Source of the DNA: Flavobacterium branchiarum
GTDB taxonomy: Bacteria; Bacteroidota; Bacteroidia; Flavobacteriales; Flavobacteriaceae
Direction of reading: 5' to 3'
DNA length: 64,000 nt
Assembly (NCBI RefSeq): GCF_030409845.1
Contig: NZ_JAUFQQ010000003.1
Span: 1 to 64,000, forward strand
The translations under genes and the position numbers were made by a program. Positions 23,743-32,240 of this stretch are shown here, one piece after another (position 1 is the stretch's first letter; every line of letters starts with the position of its first letter). The notes under the pieces were generated by a model. That model ran no database searches and had not been told where the DNA came from. It saw only the letters and a list, made by a program, of their open reading frames with translations.

Positions 23743-26313
23743 ATGAAAATTGTTTACTGCTTCCTTAGTTTTTTTGTTCTAATAAGTTCATGCTGGTCAC
23801 AATCTGAAAAAAAGAATGATTTTGTATTAGAAAGAGGTGTTTCGGAGGAATTAGCTATTTTTAGGAAACAGCAAGTTTCTGATGTGTCTTATGAATTGTC
23901 ATTTGTTATTCCTGATAAAAAGACTCAAGAAATTGTTTCTAATCTTGTTGTGGGGTTTAAGTTGTCTGATTTAAGCCGTCCTGTGTATTTGGATTTTAAT
24001 GAAAAATCTCAAAACATAAAAGCAATTCTTGTAAATGGAAAAAATGTAGCTATCGTACATGAAAAAGAACACATAGCTATTCCTGAAAAGAGCTTAGTAA
24101 TTGGTGTAAACAAAGTTGAAATTTCATTTATAGCAGGTAATTTGTCGTTGAACAGAAATGATGATTTTCTTTATACTTTGTTAGTTCCGGATAGAGCGAG
24201 TACATTGTTTCCTTGTTTTGATCAGCCAGATATTAAGGCTACTTATGTTCTTTCTCTTGCTGTGCCAAAAGATTGGGCTGTTCTGGCAGGTGCTCCTGTA
24301 ACAGAAAGAACGGAAAAAGGAGAAGCTGTTGTTTATAAATTCGGGAAGTCGGATAAAATGAGTACGTATTTATTTTCGTTTGTAGCTGGGGAGTTCAAAC
24401 GTATTACTGCTAATCCTAGTGGTAGTAGAGAAATGACAATGCTGTACAGGGAGAATAATCCAGAAAAGATAAAAGCGAGTACAGATACTATTTTTAATTT
24501 GCATCAGCAGTCTTTAGGTTTTTTAGAAAGCTACACGCAATATCCATTTCCTTTTCAAAAATTAGATTTTGCTTCAATTCCTGTGTTTCAATACGGAGGA
24601 ATGGAACATGTGGGGGTTATTCAGTATAGAGAATCTACTTTGTTTTTGGATAATAGTGCTACTGATAGTGAAAAGCTTAATCGTGCTAAATTAATTGCGC
24701 ATGAAACAGCTCATATGTGGTTTGGTGATTTGGTAACGATGAAATGGTTTGATGATGTTTGGATGAAAGAGGTTTTTGCAAACTTTATGGCTGATAAGAT
24801 TATGAATCCTATTTTTCCAAAGGTAAATCATAAGTTACAGTTTTTAACAGCCCATTATCCTAGTGCTTATGCAGAAGATCGATCTGCAGGAACGCATCCT
24901 ATTAAACAGAAACTGACTAATCTTAAAAATGCAGGATCGCTTTATGGAGGTATTATCTATAATAAAGCGCCGATTATGATGCGTCAATTAGAGGCTTCAA
25001 TGGGTGAGGAGGCTTTTAGAAAAGGGATTCAGAAATACATTCAGAAATATGCTAATGATAATGCGAATTGGGAGAACTTGGTTGAAATTCTGGATGCTGA
25101 AACTCCATTAGACTTGAAGAAATGGAGTGATGTTTGGGTTAATAAATCAGGAAGACCAATTCTTGCGAGTCATATTAAATATGATTCAGCAAACCGTATA
25201 AAAAGTTTCGAAATAGAGCAACAAGCAGAAGATAAATCTAAGAATCTTTGGCCACAGATTTTTGATATTGGATTGGTGTATCCTGAAGGTATTAAGGTAG
25301 TTGAGGTTTCGGTTAAGGATAGAATGACTAAAGTAGAAAATGTTGCAGGATTGGCTAAGCCAATTACGATTATATACAATTACAATGGCTATGGTTATGG
25401 AGTTTTCCCTGTAGATGTAGACAATCTAAATTATATTCCAACGATTAAAGATGAGGTAGCGAGAGCGTATAGTTATATTAATCTTTATGAGAATATGTTG
25501 GCTGGTGTTGTTACGCCTATGAAGGCATTTGACTCTTGCCTTGAAGGAATTAAAGTAGAGCAAAATGAATTGGTTGTTAGGATTTTGTCAAATCAGTTGA
25601 ATACTATTTTTTGGAAATTTCTAACAGATAAACAGCAAATTGCATGTCAAAAGCAACTTGAGGATAATGTTTATGGGCTCTTGCAGACAGATTTACCAAA
25701 AAACATTAAGAAAACGCTATTTGGTTTGTTTAGCTCTATTGCTTATTCGGATTCGGGTAAAGAAAAATTATATAGAATATGGAATAAAGAAGAGGCTATT
25801 GCTAATTTAAAATTAAATGAGGACGATTATACTGGTATAGCTATGAATTTGGCTATATTTAAACATCCAAAAGCGGATGAGATTCTGAGTAAAGCTAAGT
25901 TGGCGATTACTAATCCGGATAAGCAAAAGAGATTTGAATTTTTACTGCCTTCGTTGTCAAAAGAAGATGCTGTTAGAGATACTTTTATGTTGTCTTTAAA
26001 AGAGGATAAAAATAGAGAGAAAGAAGCTTGGGTTTCATCGGCTTTGGCAAATATTCATCATCCACTGCGTCAGGAAAGTGCTAAAAAGCATCTTCGATTT
26101 TGTTTGGATTTAGTAACTGAAATTCAACGTACGGGAGATATCTTTTTTCCAAAAGATTGGCTTAATGGCACGATTGGAAGATATTCGTCAAAATATGCTT
26201 TTGATGTAGTGCAAACGTTCTTGAAAGAGAATCCTAATTTTAGTCCGATATTAAAGAGAAAACTATTGCAAGCAACGGATGATTTGTATCGTGCGCAGAA
26301 AATAAAAAAATAA
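23743..26313 (+). CDS. M1 family aminopeptidase, lipoprotein
   Basis: Zinc aminopeptidase of 856 residues. The substrate motif GGMEH lies near residue 286 and the zinc site HETAH at 320-324, with the third ligand Glu in the following KEVFANFMADK. The N-terminus is a signal with lipobox LISSC (Cys17), so the enzyme is probably lipid-anchored at the cell envelope and acts on peptides outside the cytoplasm. The C-terminal half (from about residue 500) is the usual helical superfold. The DUF58 gene follows after 5 bp and is probably cotranscribed. Confidence 0.93.
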   Translation: MKIVYCFLSFFVLISSCWSQSEKKNDFVLERGVSEELAIFRKQQVSDVSYELSFVIPDKKTQEIVSNLVVGFKLSDLSRPVYLDFNEKSQNIKAILVNGKNVAIVHEKEHIAIPEKSLVIGVNKVEISFIAGNLSLNRNDDFLYTLLVPDRASTLFPCFDQPDIKATYVLSLAVPKDWAVLAGAPVTERTEKGEAVVYKFGKSDKMSTYLFSFVAGEFKRITANPSGSREMTMLYRENNPEKIKASTDTIFNLHQQSLGFLESYTQYPFPFQKLDFASIPVFQYGGMEHVGVIQYRESTLFLDNSATDSEKLNRAKLIAHETAHMWFGDLVTMKWFDDVWMKEVFANFMADKIMNPIFPKVNHKLQFLTAHYPSAYAEDRSAGTHPIKQKLTNLKNAGSLYGGIIYNKAPIMMRQLEASMGEEAFRKGIQKYIQKYANDNANWENLVEILDAETPLDLKKWSDVWVNKSGRPILASHIKYDSANRIKSFEIEQQAEDKSKNLWPQIFDIGLVYPEGIKVVEVSVKDRMTKVENVAGLAKPITIIYNYNGYGYGVFPVDVDNLNYIPTIKDEVARAYSYINLYENMLAGVVTPMKAFDSCLEGIKVEQNELVVRILSNQLNTIFWKFLTDKQQIACQKQLEDNVYGLLQTDLPKNIKKTLFGLFSSIAYSDSGKEKLYRIWNKEEAIANLKLNEDDYTGIAMNLAIFKHPKADEILSKAKLAITNPDKQKRFEFLLPSLSKEDAVRDTFMLSLKEDKNREKEAWVSSALANIHHPLRQESAKKHLRFCLDLVTEIQRTGDIFFPKDWLNGTIGRYSSKYAFDVVQTFLKENPNFSPILKRKLLQATDDLYRAQKIKK

Positions 26314-26318
26314 ACCTA

Positions 26319-27245
26319 ATGAAGATTGAATCACAAATAGAGAAGATTTCTAGTTTTCAGCATCTTGAGATGTTGGCTAATCAGGTAGTGGAAGGTTTTA
26401 TTTCGGGAATGCATAAAAGTCCATTTCATGGTTTCTCGGCAGAATTTGCAGAACATAAAGTGTATAATGTTGGAGAAAGTACCAAGCATATAGATTGGAA
26501 GCTATTTGCTAAGACAGATCGATTGTATGCAAAGCGATTTGAGGAGGAAACGAATTTGCGTTGTCATTTGATTATAGATAATTCGGCATCGATGCATTAT
26601 CCTGAATTAAATTCGAATCAGTCTTTCTATGAGAATAAAATAGGATTTTCGGTTTTAGCTTCGGCTGTTTTAATGAATATATTAAAGAAACAACGTGATG
26701 CGGTAGGTTTGAGTGTGTTTTCTGATAGTTATGAGTATTATGCGCCTGAAAAGGGGAGTGATCGCCACCATAGAATGTTACTTAATAAACTGGAAGAGCT
26801 TTTAGAGAAACCGAAGACAAGCAAAAAAACGGATACGATTACTTATTTGCATCAGATTGCAGAGAAGATCCACAGACGTTCGATGATTATCCTTTTTACA
26901 GATATGTTTCAGTCAGAAAACGAAGAGTTGTTGTTTAATGCATTGCAACATCTAAAACATAACAAGCATAAAGTGGTTCTGTTTCATGTAATAGATAAGG
27001 AGACAGAAGTGAAATTTGATTTTGATAATGCCCCACGCAAGTTTATTGATTTAGAAACAGGGGAAGAAGTAGCTGTTTTTGCCGATAATGTGAAAATAGA
27101 ATACGAAAAAGAGGTGGAGAGTTATTTTAAACGCTTGTCTTTAACCTGTGCTCAGAACCGAATTAAGTACGTTCCGGTCGCAGTAGGTGAAAATTTTGAA
27201 AAAATATTAACGACTTACTTGGTTGAAAAACAAAACTTTGGATAA
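26319..27245 (+). CDS. DUF58 domain protein (von Willebrand A-like)
   Basis: A 308-residue cytoplasmic protein of the DUF58 family. The signature HKVYNVGESTKHIDWKLFA, which corresponds to the conserved YxxGDxxxxIDW segment, is near residue 50, and a MIDAS-like DNSASM follows at about residue 88. Members usually work with a MoxR ATPase, but no moxR gene is adjacent. It lies 5 bp after the M1 peptidase gene. The function in Flavobacteria is not established. Confidence 0.9.
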   Translation: MKIESQIEKISSFQHLEMLANQVVEGFISGMHKSPFHGFSAEFAEHKVYNVGESTKHIDWKLFAKTDRLYAKRFEEETNLRCHLIIDNSASMHYPELNSNQSFYENKIGFSVLASAVLMNILKKQRDAVGLSVFSDSYEYYAPEKGSDRHHRMLLNKLEELLEKPKTSKKTDTITYLHQIAEKIHRRSMIILFTDMFQSENEELLFNALQHLKHNKHKVVLFHVIDKETEVKFDFDNAPRKFIDLETGEEVAVFADNVKIEYEKEVESYFKRLSLTCAQNRIKYVPVAVGENFEKILTTYLVEKQNFG

Positions 27246-27283
27246 TAAGTGTAAAAATAATTAAAATTTTTTTCAAAAAAGGC

Positions 27284-27313
27284 TTGCAGAAACGAAATTC
27301 TATACTATCTTTG
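27284..27313 (+). promoter_or_regulatory. Promoter of the first tRNA-Asp
   Basis: TTG at 27284-27286 and TATCTTTG at 27306-27313, spaced 19 bp, match the Bacteroidetes consensus very well. The mature tRNA starts 18 bp after the -7 box. Confidence 0.75.
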
Positions 27314-27331
27314 CAACCGCAATAACGCAGA

Positions 27332-27405
27332 GGTTTGGTAGTTCAGTTGGTTAGAATACATGCCTGTCACGCATGGGGTCGCGGGTTCGAGTCCCGTCCA
27401 GACCG
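27332..27405 (+). tRNA. tRNA-Asp (GTC)
   Basis: 74-nt cloverleaf with acceptor stem GGTTTGG/CCAGACC, anticodon stem CATGC/GCATG, loop CTGTCAC with anticodon GTC at 27366-27368, and T arm GCGGG-TTCGAGT-CCCGT. Discriminator G is followed by CA. An identical second copy is at 29582-29655. Confidence 0.97.
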
Positions 27406-27415
27406 CAATATTGGG

Positions 27416-27445
27416 AAAAGCCTTTCTTTATAGAAAGGCTTTTTT
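27416..27445 (+). terminator. Terminator after the first tRNA-Asp
   Basis: 12-bp stem AAAAGCCTTTCT / AGAAAGGCTTTT with a TTAT loop and a T run. Starts 11 bp after the tRNA. Confidence 0.9.
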
Positions 27446-27524
27446 GCCCAAATACGGTATCTAAAATTAGTTGTGTTGTTTGGTCGGCCTTGTAAGCTGA
27501 CCGGGTTTAGTAGTTAGACCAATG

Positions 27525-27557
27525 AAAAGCTTTCCACTTTTGTGGATGGCTTTTTTG
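27525..27557 (+). terminator. Second hairpin with T run in the tRNA-Asp/XRE gap
   Basis: AAAAGC...CCAC / GTGG...GCTTTT with a T run. No gene lies between it and the tRNA terminator, so it may be left from a lost gene or belong to the repeat-filled segment 27450-27880. Confidence 0.4.
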
Positions 27558-27639
27558 ATTTATACCACTTTTAGTTTTTGGATCAGGTTTGAAAAGTTGT
27601 GTCTATAGGGTCAAGGCGGAAACTGGATCATCCTACATT

Positions 27640-27775
27640 ACCCGCAATCTTGTCCTTCTGAGGAACGAAGAATCTCCGCAAGTAGCGCTAACACAAAACA
27701 GTTTTTTTTATAGAATCCTGCATTACCCCAATCTTGTCCTTCTGAGGAACGAAGACTCGAACGATAGCGGATAGA
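27640..27775. repeat. Two partial copies of the dispersed CTTCTGAGGAACGAAG repeat
   Basis: TCTTGTCCTTCTGAGGAACG occurs at about 27648 and again at about 27731, each preceded by a CCTGCATTACCC-like or CATTACCC stretch. These are partial arms of the hairpin repeat also present near 29.1 and 59.2 kb. An open frame through this region (27589-27774) is considered non-coding. Confidence 0.6.
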
Positions 27776-27880
27776 CGAAAAAAAGGAAACCATTTCTGAT
27801 CTCCTTTTAATTAATATATCTTTTTCAATATTTATTGGTCTTTTCTGAATTTTCCAAATACAGGAAGAATTAATCTAAAA

Positions 27881-28285
27881 TTATTTGTTGATTAATTTTT
27901 CAAGTCTTGCCATCATTTCGTCTTTCTCTTTCAGCATACGCTCGTATAAAGCAATTTTTTCTTCGTGAAGGTGGATCAATTTATCAATTGGATTATTATT
28001 GAAAACTTCAATCCTGTTATTAAACATTGCATTGTCTGAGAAATTACATGAGATTAAATTCACTGCCTGCTCCTCGTCAAAGTTCTGAAATGCTTCAACT
28101 GGAATTTTTAATACTGTAGAGATTTGCTTAAGTAGATTGTCTTCAATTACATCTTTCTGCTCAAGCATAGAAATTTTCTTCTGATTCCAGTCTTCTCCTA
28201 AATCATAAGCCAATGCCTCTTGCTTTATATTAAGCATTTCTCTGAAACGCTTTAGGTTTCTTCCTTGATGTATTTTTTGTTCCAT
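27881..28285 (-). CDS. XRE-family HTH regulator with C-terminal coiled coil, copy A
   Basis: A 134-residue DNA-binding protein. The N-terminal HTH spans roughly residues 9-62 (LKRFREMLNIKQEALAYDLG, then QKKISMLEQKDVI) and the C-terminal 35 residues form a coiled coil (LHEEKIALYERMLKEKDEM). It is one of two tandem paralogues; the other is 28528-28932. The two are almost identical in the HTH and the coiled coil but differ at residues about 74-100 (here AVNLISCNFSDNAMFNNR). An inverted repeat between promoter and start suggests autoregulation. Confidence 0.85.
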   Translation of the reverse strand: MEQKIHQGRNLKRFREMLNIKQEALAYDLGEDWNQKKISMLEQKDVIEDNLLKQISTVLKIPVEAFQNFDEEQAVNLISCNFSDNAMFNNRIEVFNNNPIDKLIHLHEEKIALYERMLKEKDEMMARLEKLINK

Positions 28286-28306
28286 AATAAATAGCAGTTT
28301 TCTAAA

Positions 28307-28324
28307 GGCTCAAAAGGTAGAGCC
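28307..28324 (-). promoter_or_regulatory. Candidate operator of XRE copy A
   Basis: Inverted repeat GGCTC-N8-GAGCC, 22 bp upstream of the start of copy A and downstream of a TATCTTTG -7 box (minus strand, 28355-28348). In copy B the second arm reads GAGTC, so symmetry is broken there. Confidence 0.4.
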
Positions 28325-28527
28325 ATTTGATTAAAAAGTCCGAACTTCAAAGATAAAAAAATATCCCGTAAAACATGGAGCAATACGAAGACCTGTGATG
28401 ATACAAAAAAAAACTCATCAAAAAAAAAAGGAAACCATTTCTGATCTCCTTATTAATTAGTATATCTTTTTCAATAGTTTATTGGTTTTTTCTAAATTCT
28501 CCAAATAGAGAAAGAATTAATCTAAAA

Positions 28528-28932
28528 CTATTTGTTGATTAATTTTTCAAGTCTTGCCATCATCTCGTCTTTCTCTTTCAGCATGCGCTCGTATAAAGCA
28601 ATTTTTTCTTCGTGAAGCTGAATCAATTTATCAATTGGATTATTATTGAAAGTTGGATTATAATTTATCAAGCCTTGAGTATCATGAAAAGTATTAGAAA
28701 TAATATTTATTGCTTGCTCCTCATCAAAGTTCTGAAAAGCTTCTGCAGGAATTCTTAGTACAGCTGAAATTTGTTGCAACAGGCTGTCTTCAATTACATC
28801 TTTCTGCTCAAGCATAGAAATTTTCTTCTGATTCCAGTCTTCTCCCAAATCATAAGCCAATGCCTCTTGCTTTATATTAAGCATTTCTCTGAAACGCTTT
28901 AGGTTTCTTCCTTGATGTATTTTTTGTTCCAT
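28528..28932 (-). CDS. XRE-family HTH regulator with C-terminal coiled coil, copy B
   Basis: A 134-residue paralogue of the neighbouring copy A, with the same HTH (LKRFREMLNIKQEALAYDLG) and the same coiled-coil end. The linker at residues about 74-100 differs (AINIISNTFHDTQGLINYNP), although lengths are equal. The duplication is recent in the ends, so the linker may have been exchanged or selected for change. Each copy has its own -7 box. Targets are unknown. Confidence 0.85.
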   Translation of the reverse strand: MEQKIHQGRNLKRFREMLNIKQEALAYDLGEDWNQKKISMLEQKDVIEDSLLQQISAVLRIPAEAFQNFDEEQAINIISNTFHDTQGLINYNPTFNNNPIDKLIQLHEEKIALYERMLKEKDEMMARLEKLINK

Positions 28933-29069
28933 AATAAATAGCAGTTTTCTAAAGGCTCAAAAGGTAGAGTCATTTGATTAAAAAGTCCGAACTTCAAAGA
29001 TAAAAAAATATCCCGTAAAACACGGGGCAATACAAAAACCTGTGGAGTAACAGGATTTTTTTTTAACCG

Positions 29070-29215
29070 CAATATTGTCTTTCTGACGAAGGAAGGCCCG
29101 AGCGACAGCGAACAGACGAAGTAATCTCCGCAAGAAACTATCTCAAGGTGTTCCTGAATTGTCGAGCTACTAGATGAGATTCTTCCTTCGTCAGAAAGAC
29201 AAGTTTGGGGTAATG
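29070..29215. repeat. Dispersed hairpin repeat, full copy
   Basis: Arms GTCTTTCTGACGAAGGAAG (from about 29078) and CTTCCTTCGTCAGAAAGAC (from about 29182) are reverse complements about 105 bp apart, with CGCAAGAAACTATCTCAAGG and TTGTCGAGCTACTAGATGAG between them. The same parts occur at 59.15-59.58 kb and, as partial arms, at 27.65-27.76 kb. A frame at 29174-29371 inside it is not considered a gene. Confidence 0.65.
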
Positions 29216-29531
29216 CAGGATTGTAAAAAAAACGGTTTTATGGGGTCAGTACTAAAACGGATCGATACAAAAAGCTGTGATGATAGAAAAGACTCATCAA
29301 TTTGTTTAGACAAGATTGTGCTTAAAAAAAAGGCTTATTACTCTATAGGTTTTCGTATTCGTCTATTGTAAATCACTCGCGATACCTTAATAATACCATG
29401 CTTCTTTTGGAAATTGGATATTCTGTAAATAATATTGTTGTTCTATCTAATTTTTCTTTGTTTGTAATTTTTTAGAAATCAAGGTGTTGAAAATTTAACG
29501 TTTTTATTTGGTAAAAAAAGTAGAAAAAAGC

Positions 29532-29562
29532 TTGTGAGATCATTACTTCTGTTGTACTTTTG
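29532..29562 (+). promoter_or_regulatory. Promoter of the second tRNA-Asp
   Basis: TTG at 29532-29534 and TACTTTTG at 29555-29562, spaced 20 bp, with the tRNA starting 20 bp downstream. Confidence 0.7.
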
Positions 29563-29581
29563 CACAACAATAAACGCAGTT

Positions 29582-29655
29582 GGTTTGGTAGTTCAGTTGG
29601 TTAGAATACATGCCTGTCACGCATGGGGTCGCGGGTTCGAGTCCCGTCCAGACCG
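29582..29655 (+). tRNA. tRNA-Asp (GTC), second copy
   Basis: Identical in all 74 bases to the gene at 27332-27405; anticodon GTC at 29616-29618, followed by CA. The two copies are direct repeats enclosing the XRE pair and repeat elements. Confidence 0.97.
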
Positions 29656-29667
29656 CAATATTGGAAG

Positions 29668-29697
29668 AAGCCTTTCTTAACAGAAAGGCTTTTTTAT
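29668..29697 (+). terminator. Terminator after the second tRNA-Asp
   Basis: Stem AAGCCTTTCT / AGAAAGGCTT, loop TAAC, followed by T run. Similar to the terminator after the first copy. Confidence 0.88.
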
Positions 29698-29777
29698 TTT
29701 AAGACATTTCTCTTCTTTTAAAATTTCTTCATTATATTTATATATCGCAATTTAGTCGCTGATATTCACTTACTTCA

Positions 29778-30599
29778 ATGGAGCAGTCAAAACACAAAGT
29801 AGATCAGTATTACATCAAAAAAGTAGATGCTGATAAAAAGAGTATTTACTGTCATCATGATTTGATGGGGGAATTGTTTGTTCCTACCCATAAACACAAT
29901 AAAGCTCAATTACTTTATGCCGAAGGTGACGTTGTTTTTGTAACTACAGAAACTAAAACTTATTTCTTGCCCGCACGACATTTTATATGGATTCCTAGTG
30001 GGATTGAACACAGCATTCATCCAAAGTCTGAAAACGTGATGATGCGTAATCTCTATTTCCCTGTTGAAAAAGAAGAAGATGCCTTTTATCAGAGTGAAGG
30101 AATCTATCCAGTAAACAACTTATTGCTTCAAATGATGCTTTTTACTAATCAGTGGAATGGGGATCTTAAAAAAGGAACTCCAAATTTTGCGATTGCTAAA
30201 GCTATCAAAGCCATATTACCTCAGATTTGCTTAACCAATTTACCTTTAGAATTGCCTTTACCAAAAGACCCTCGTTTGGGTAAAATCTTGCGTCATATTG
30301 AAAACAACCTAGGAGAGACAATTTTGTTTGGAGAAGTAGCTCATCAATTTGGTTATAGTGAGAAATCTTTATACCGTTTGTTTCAGAAAGATCTAGGAAT
30401 GTCTTTTATTCAATATTATACAATTAGAAGAATATTAAAAGCAATTGAACTCCTTCTCGATAGAAGATTATCTGTAAAAGAAGTTGCAGAAGAAGTTGGT
30501 TACACAAGCGTACCTACATTTAGTAATACATTTTTTAAAATTTTAGGGCAACGTCCTTCGGATTATCTTAAAGGAGAAAATATTTTGAAGAAAAGATAA
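29778..30599 (+). CDS. AraC-family transcriptional regulator
   Basis: A 273-residue regulator. The N-terminal half is a cupin sensor (PTHKHNKAQLLYAEGDVVFV, then HFIWIPSGIEHSI), and the C-terminal 100 residues hold two HTH motifs (FGEVAHQFGYSEKSLYRLFQ and VKEVAEEVGYTSVPTFSNTF) ending in GQRPSDYLKG. It is followed by a TolC/HlyD/MFS export operon in the same direction after a 268-bp gap without another gene. Regulation of that operon in response to a small molecule is a reasonable inference. Confidence 0.9.
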   Translation: MEQSKHKVDQYYIKKVDADKKSIYCHHDLMGELFVPTHKHNKAQLLYAEGDVVFVTTETKTYFLPARHFIWIPSGIEHSIHPKSENVMMRNLYFPVEKEEDAFYQSEGIYPVNNLLLQMMLFTNQWNGDLKKGTPNFAIAKAIKAILPQICLTNLPLELPLPKDPRLGKILRHIENNLGETILFGEVAHQFGYSEKSLYRLFQKDLGMSFIQYYTIRRILKAIELLLDRRLSVKEVAEEVGYTSVPTFSNTFFKILGQRPSDYLKGENILKKR

Positions 30600-30868
30600 A
30601 TTGTAATGTTTAAAAAGTGAAGTGTAAAAAGTGCAACATGTAGATTTTGTTCAGGTTTCGCTTTTTTGTTTATAATCTTTATTAAATAGCTCGTCAATTT
30701 TTTCTACGCTAGAACATCCTCAATGCACTTAACTATAACGTTTTCATTTTATTAGGTTGATTTTCAGTTGTTAAAATTTGTCCGAAATGAATATGTTATT
30801 GACTTTTTAGGATTATCAGGCAATCATAAAATGAAAGAACTTTGCAGTGAATAAATCACACTACTTTC

Positions 30869-32218
30869 ATGTTCCTTAAAAAAAGGTTTTCGACAATACG
30901 TTATTTCTCTAAAAATTTGGTTTTAATCCTTATTTTTCAAGGAATAACTACACTACAAGCGCAACAGAGTAATCCAATTTCGTTGCAAGAAGCAATAAAA
31001 ATTGCAAAAGAAAATAACAAAAACATTCTCAAGTCTCGTATCGAGATAGACATTTCTAAAGAGAATATCAAAGAAACCAAAGAACTTCGTTTACCTGAAA
31101 TAGATTTTAATACTTCTTATTCTCGTATTACAAACTTAACGGAGTTTAAAAGCGGTTTTTTAAAAGACAAAGAAGTAACGCATACTATTCCTGAAATGTA
31201 TAATGTAGGTACTGCTATTAAAGTGCCTTTATATGTAGGCAATAAAATAAACAATGCTATTAAAATTGCTAAGCAAGAAAATGCAATAGCTTTAGTTAAA
31301 AGTGAAAAAACAGAAAGTGATATTGAGCTAGAAGTAATTGCTACTTATTTGGGAATTCAGAAAATGATGGAGCTTCAAAAAATCATTGAAGAAAATATTA
31401 AAGAAGAGCAAAGCCGACTTAAAGAAGTTCAATCTTTGAAGAATCATGGTACAATTACAAAAAATGAAGTCTTAAGAGCCGAACTTCAACTTTCAGATCG
31501 TGAGTTAAATTCTTTGACAAATTCGAAAAACATAAAAATTGCGCTTAACGAGTTAAAAACAATTTTGCAGTTACCAGAAGAAGAAGTAATTGCTATTGAT
31601 GAAGCTACAAGTTTAAATGAAAATGCCAAGCTAGATGATTATAGTTTTTATTTAAGTAATACGCTTCAGAATGAAGAGATGCGAATTGCATATCAGGAAA
31701 TAGAAATTAAGAAGACGGAGGTGAAATTAGCAAAAGGGAATTACTATCCTAAAATAAATTTCTTTGGAGATTATAATTTTAAGTACCCCAATTATATGTT
31801 TTTTCCACCAAACCCCTATCTGTATAGTTTAGGACAGGTGGGAATTGAAGCGTCATTTAGCTTGTCAGGATTGTATAAAAACAAGACCAAAGTACATATT
31901 GCAAATTCTAAAGTAGAATTACAAAAAACGCAATCGGAAATTGTAAAAAATAAAGTTCAGGATGAATTATTTAAAAATCATACTCAATATCAGGAAATAG
32001 TCGAGAAGATTGTAGTTGTTGACAAGGCGCTAGAATTGGCTACAGAGAATTATCGTATCGTAAAGCTAAAATACCTAAATCAGTTGGTACTAATAACCGA
32101 AATGGTCGATGCTGATAATGCTTTATTGCAAGCGAAATTTAATAAAATCGCAACCAGAATTGATGCTGAAATGAAGCATTATGAATTGCTTCACACAGCA
32201 GGATTATTAAATAAATAA
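30869..32218 (+). CDS. TolC-family outer membrane efflux protein
   Basis: A 449-residue outer membrane channel subunit. A signal peptide (NLVLILIFQGITTLQAQQ) precedes ISLQEAIKIAKENNKNIL, the usual TolC-family start. Two long helical repeats follow, with SLKNHGTITKNEVLRAELQL in the first and the YRIVKLKYLNQLVLITEMVD-type segment in the second, as in OEP domains. First gene of a three-gene tripartite pump; the fusion protein starts 22 bp later. The gap 30600-30868 upstream shows no gene and probably holds the promoter. Confidence 0.92.
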   Translation: MFLKKRFSTIRYFSKNLVLILIFQGITTLQAQQSNPISLQEAIKIAKENNKNILKSRIEIDISKENIKETKELRLPEIDFNTSYSRITNLTEFKSGFLKDKEVTHTIPEMYNVGTAIKVPLYVGNKINNAIKIAKQENAIALVKSEKTESDIELEVIATYLGIQKMMELQKIIEENIKEEQSRLKEVQSLKNHGTITKNEVLRAELQLSDRELNSLTNSKNIKIALNELKTILQLPEEEVIAIDEATSLNENAKLDDYSFYLSNTLQNEEMRIAYQEIEIKKTEVKLAKGNYYPKINFFGDYNFKYPNYMFFPPNPYLYSLGQVGIEASFSLSGLYKNKTKVHIANSKVELQKTQSEIVKNKVQDELFKNHTQYQEIVEKIVVVDKALELATENYRIVKLKYLNQLVLITEMVDADNALLQAKFNKIATRIDAEMKHYELLHTAGLLNK

Positions 32219-32240
32219 ATTTAAAAGAGAATAAATTTTT

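Larger units (their letters stand above)
27776..29068. repeat. Tandem duplication of a 647-bp unit carrying an XRE gene
   Basis: Two consecutive units, about 27776-28421 and 28423-29068, are nearly identical over the 3' flank (GGAAACCATTTCTGATCTCC), the gene ends and the upstream region (GGCTCAAAAGGTAGAG, AAAAATATCCCGTAAAACA). They diverge in the middle of the coding sequence. Each unit carries one gene with its upstream control region. Confidence 0.85.

Noticed and set aside
27589..27774. 61-residue plus-strand open frame after tRNA-Asp
   Set aside because: Made of partial copies of the dispersed repeat; the words NLVLLRNE recur because the DNA repeat recurs.
29174..29371. 65-residue plus-strand open frame
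   Set aside because: Starts inside a hairpin repeat arm, with no domain, conserved start or neighbour supporting it.
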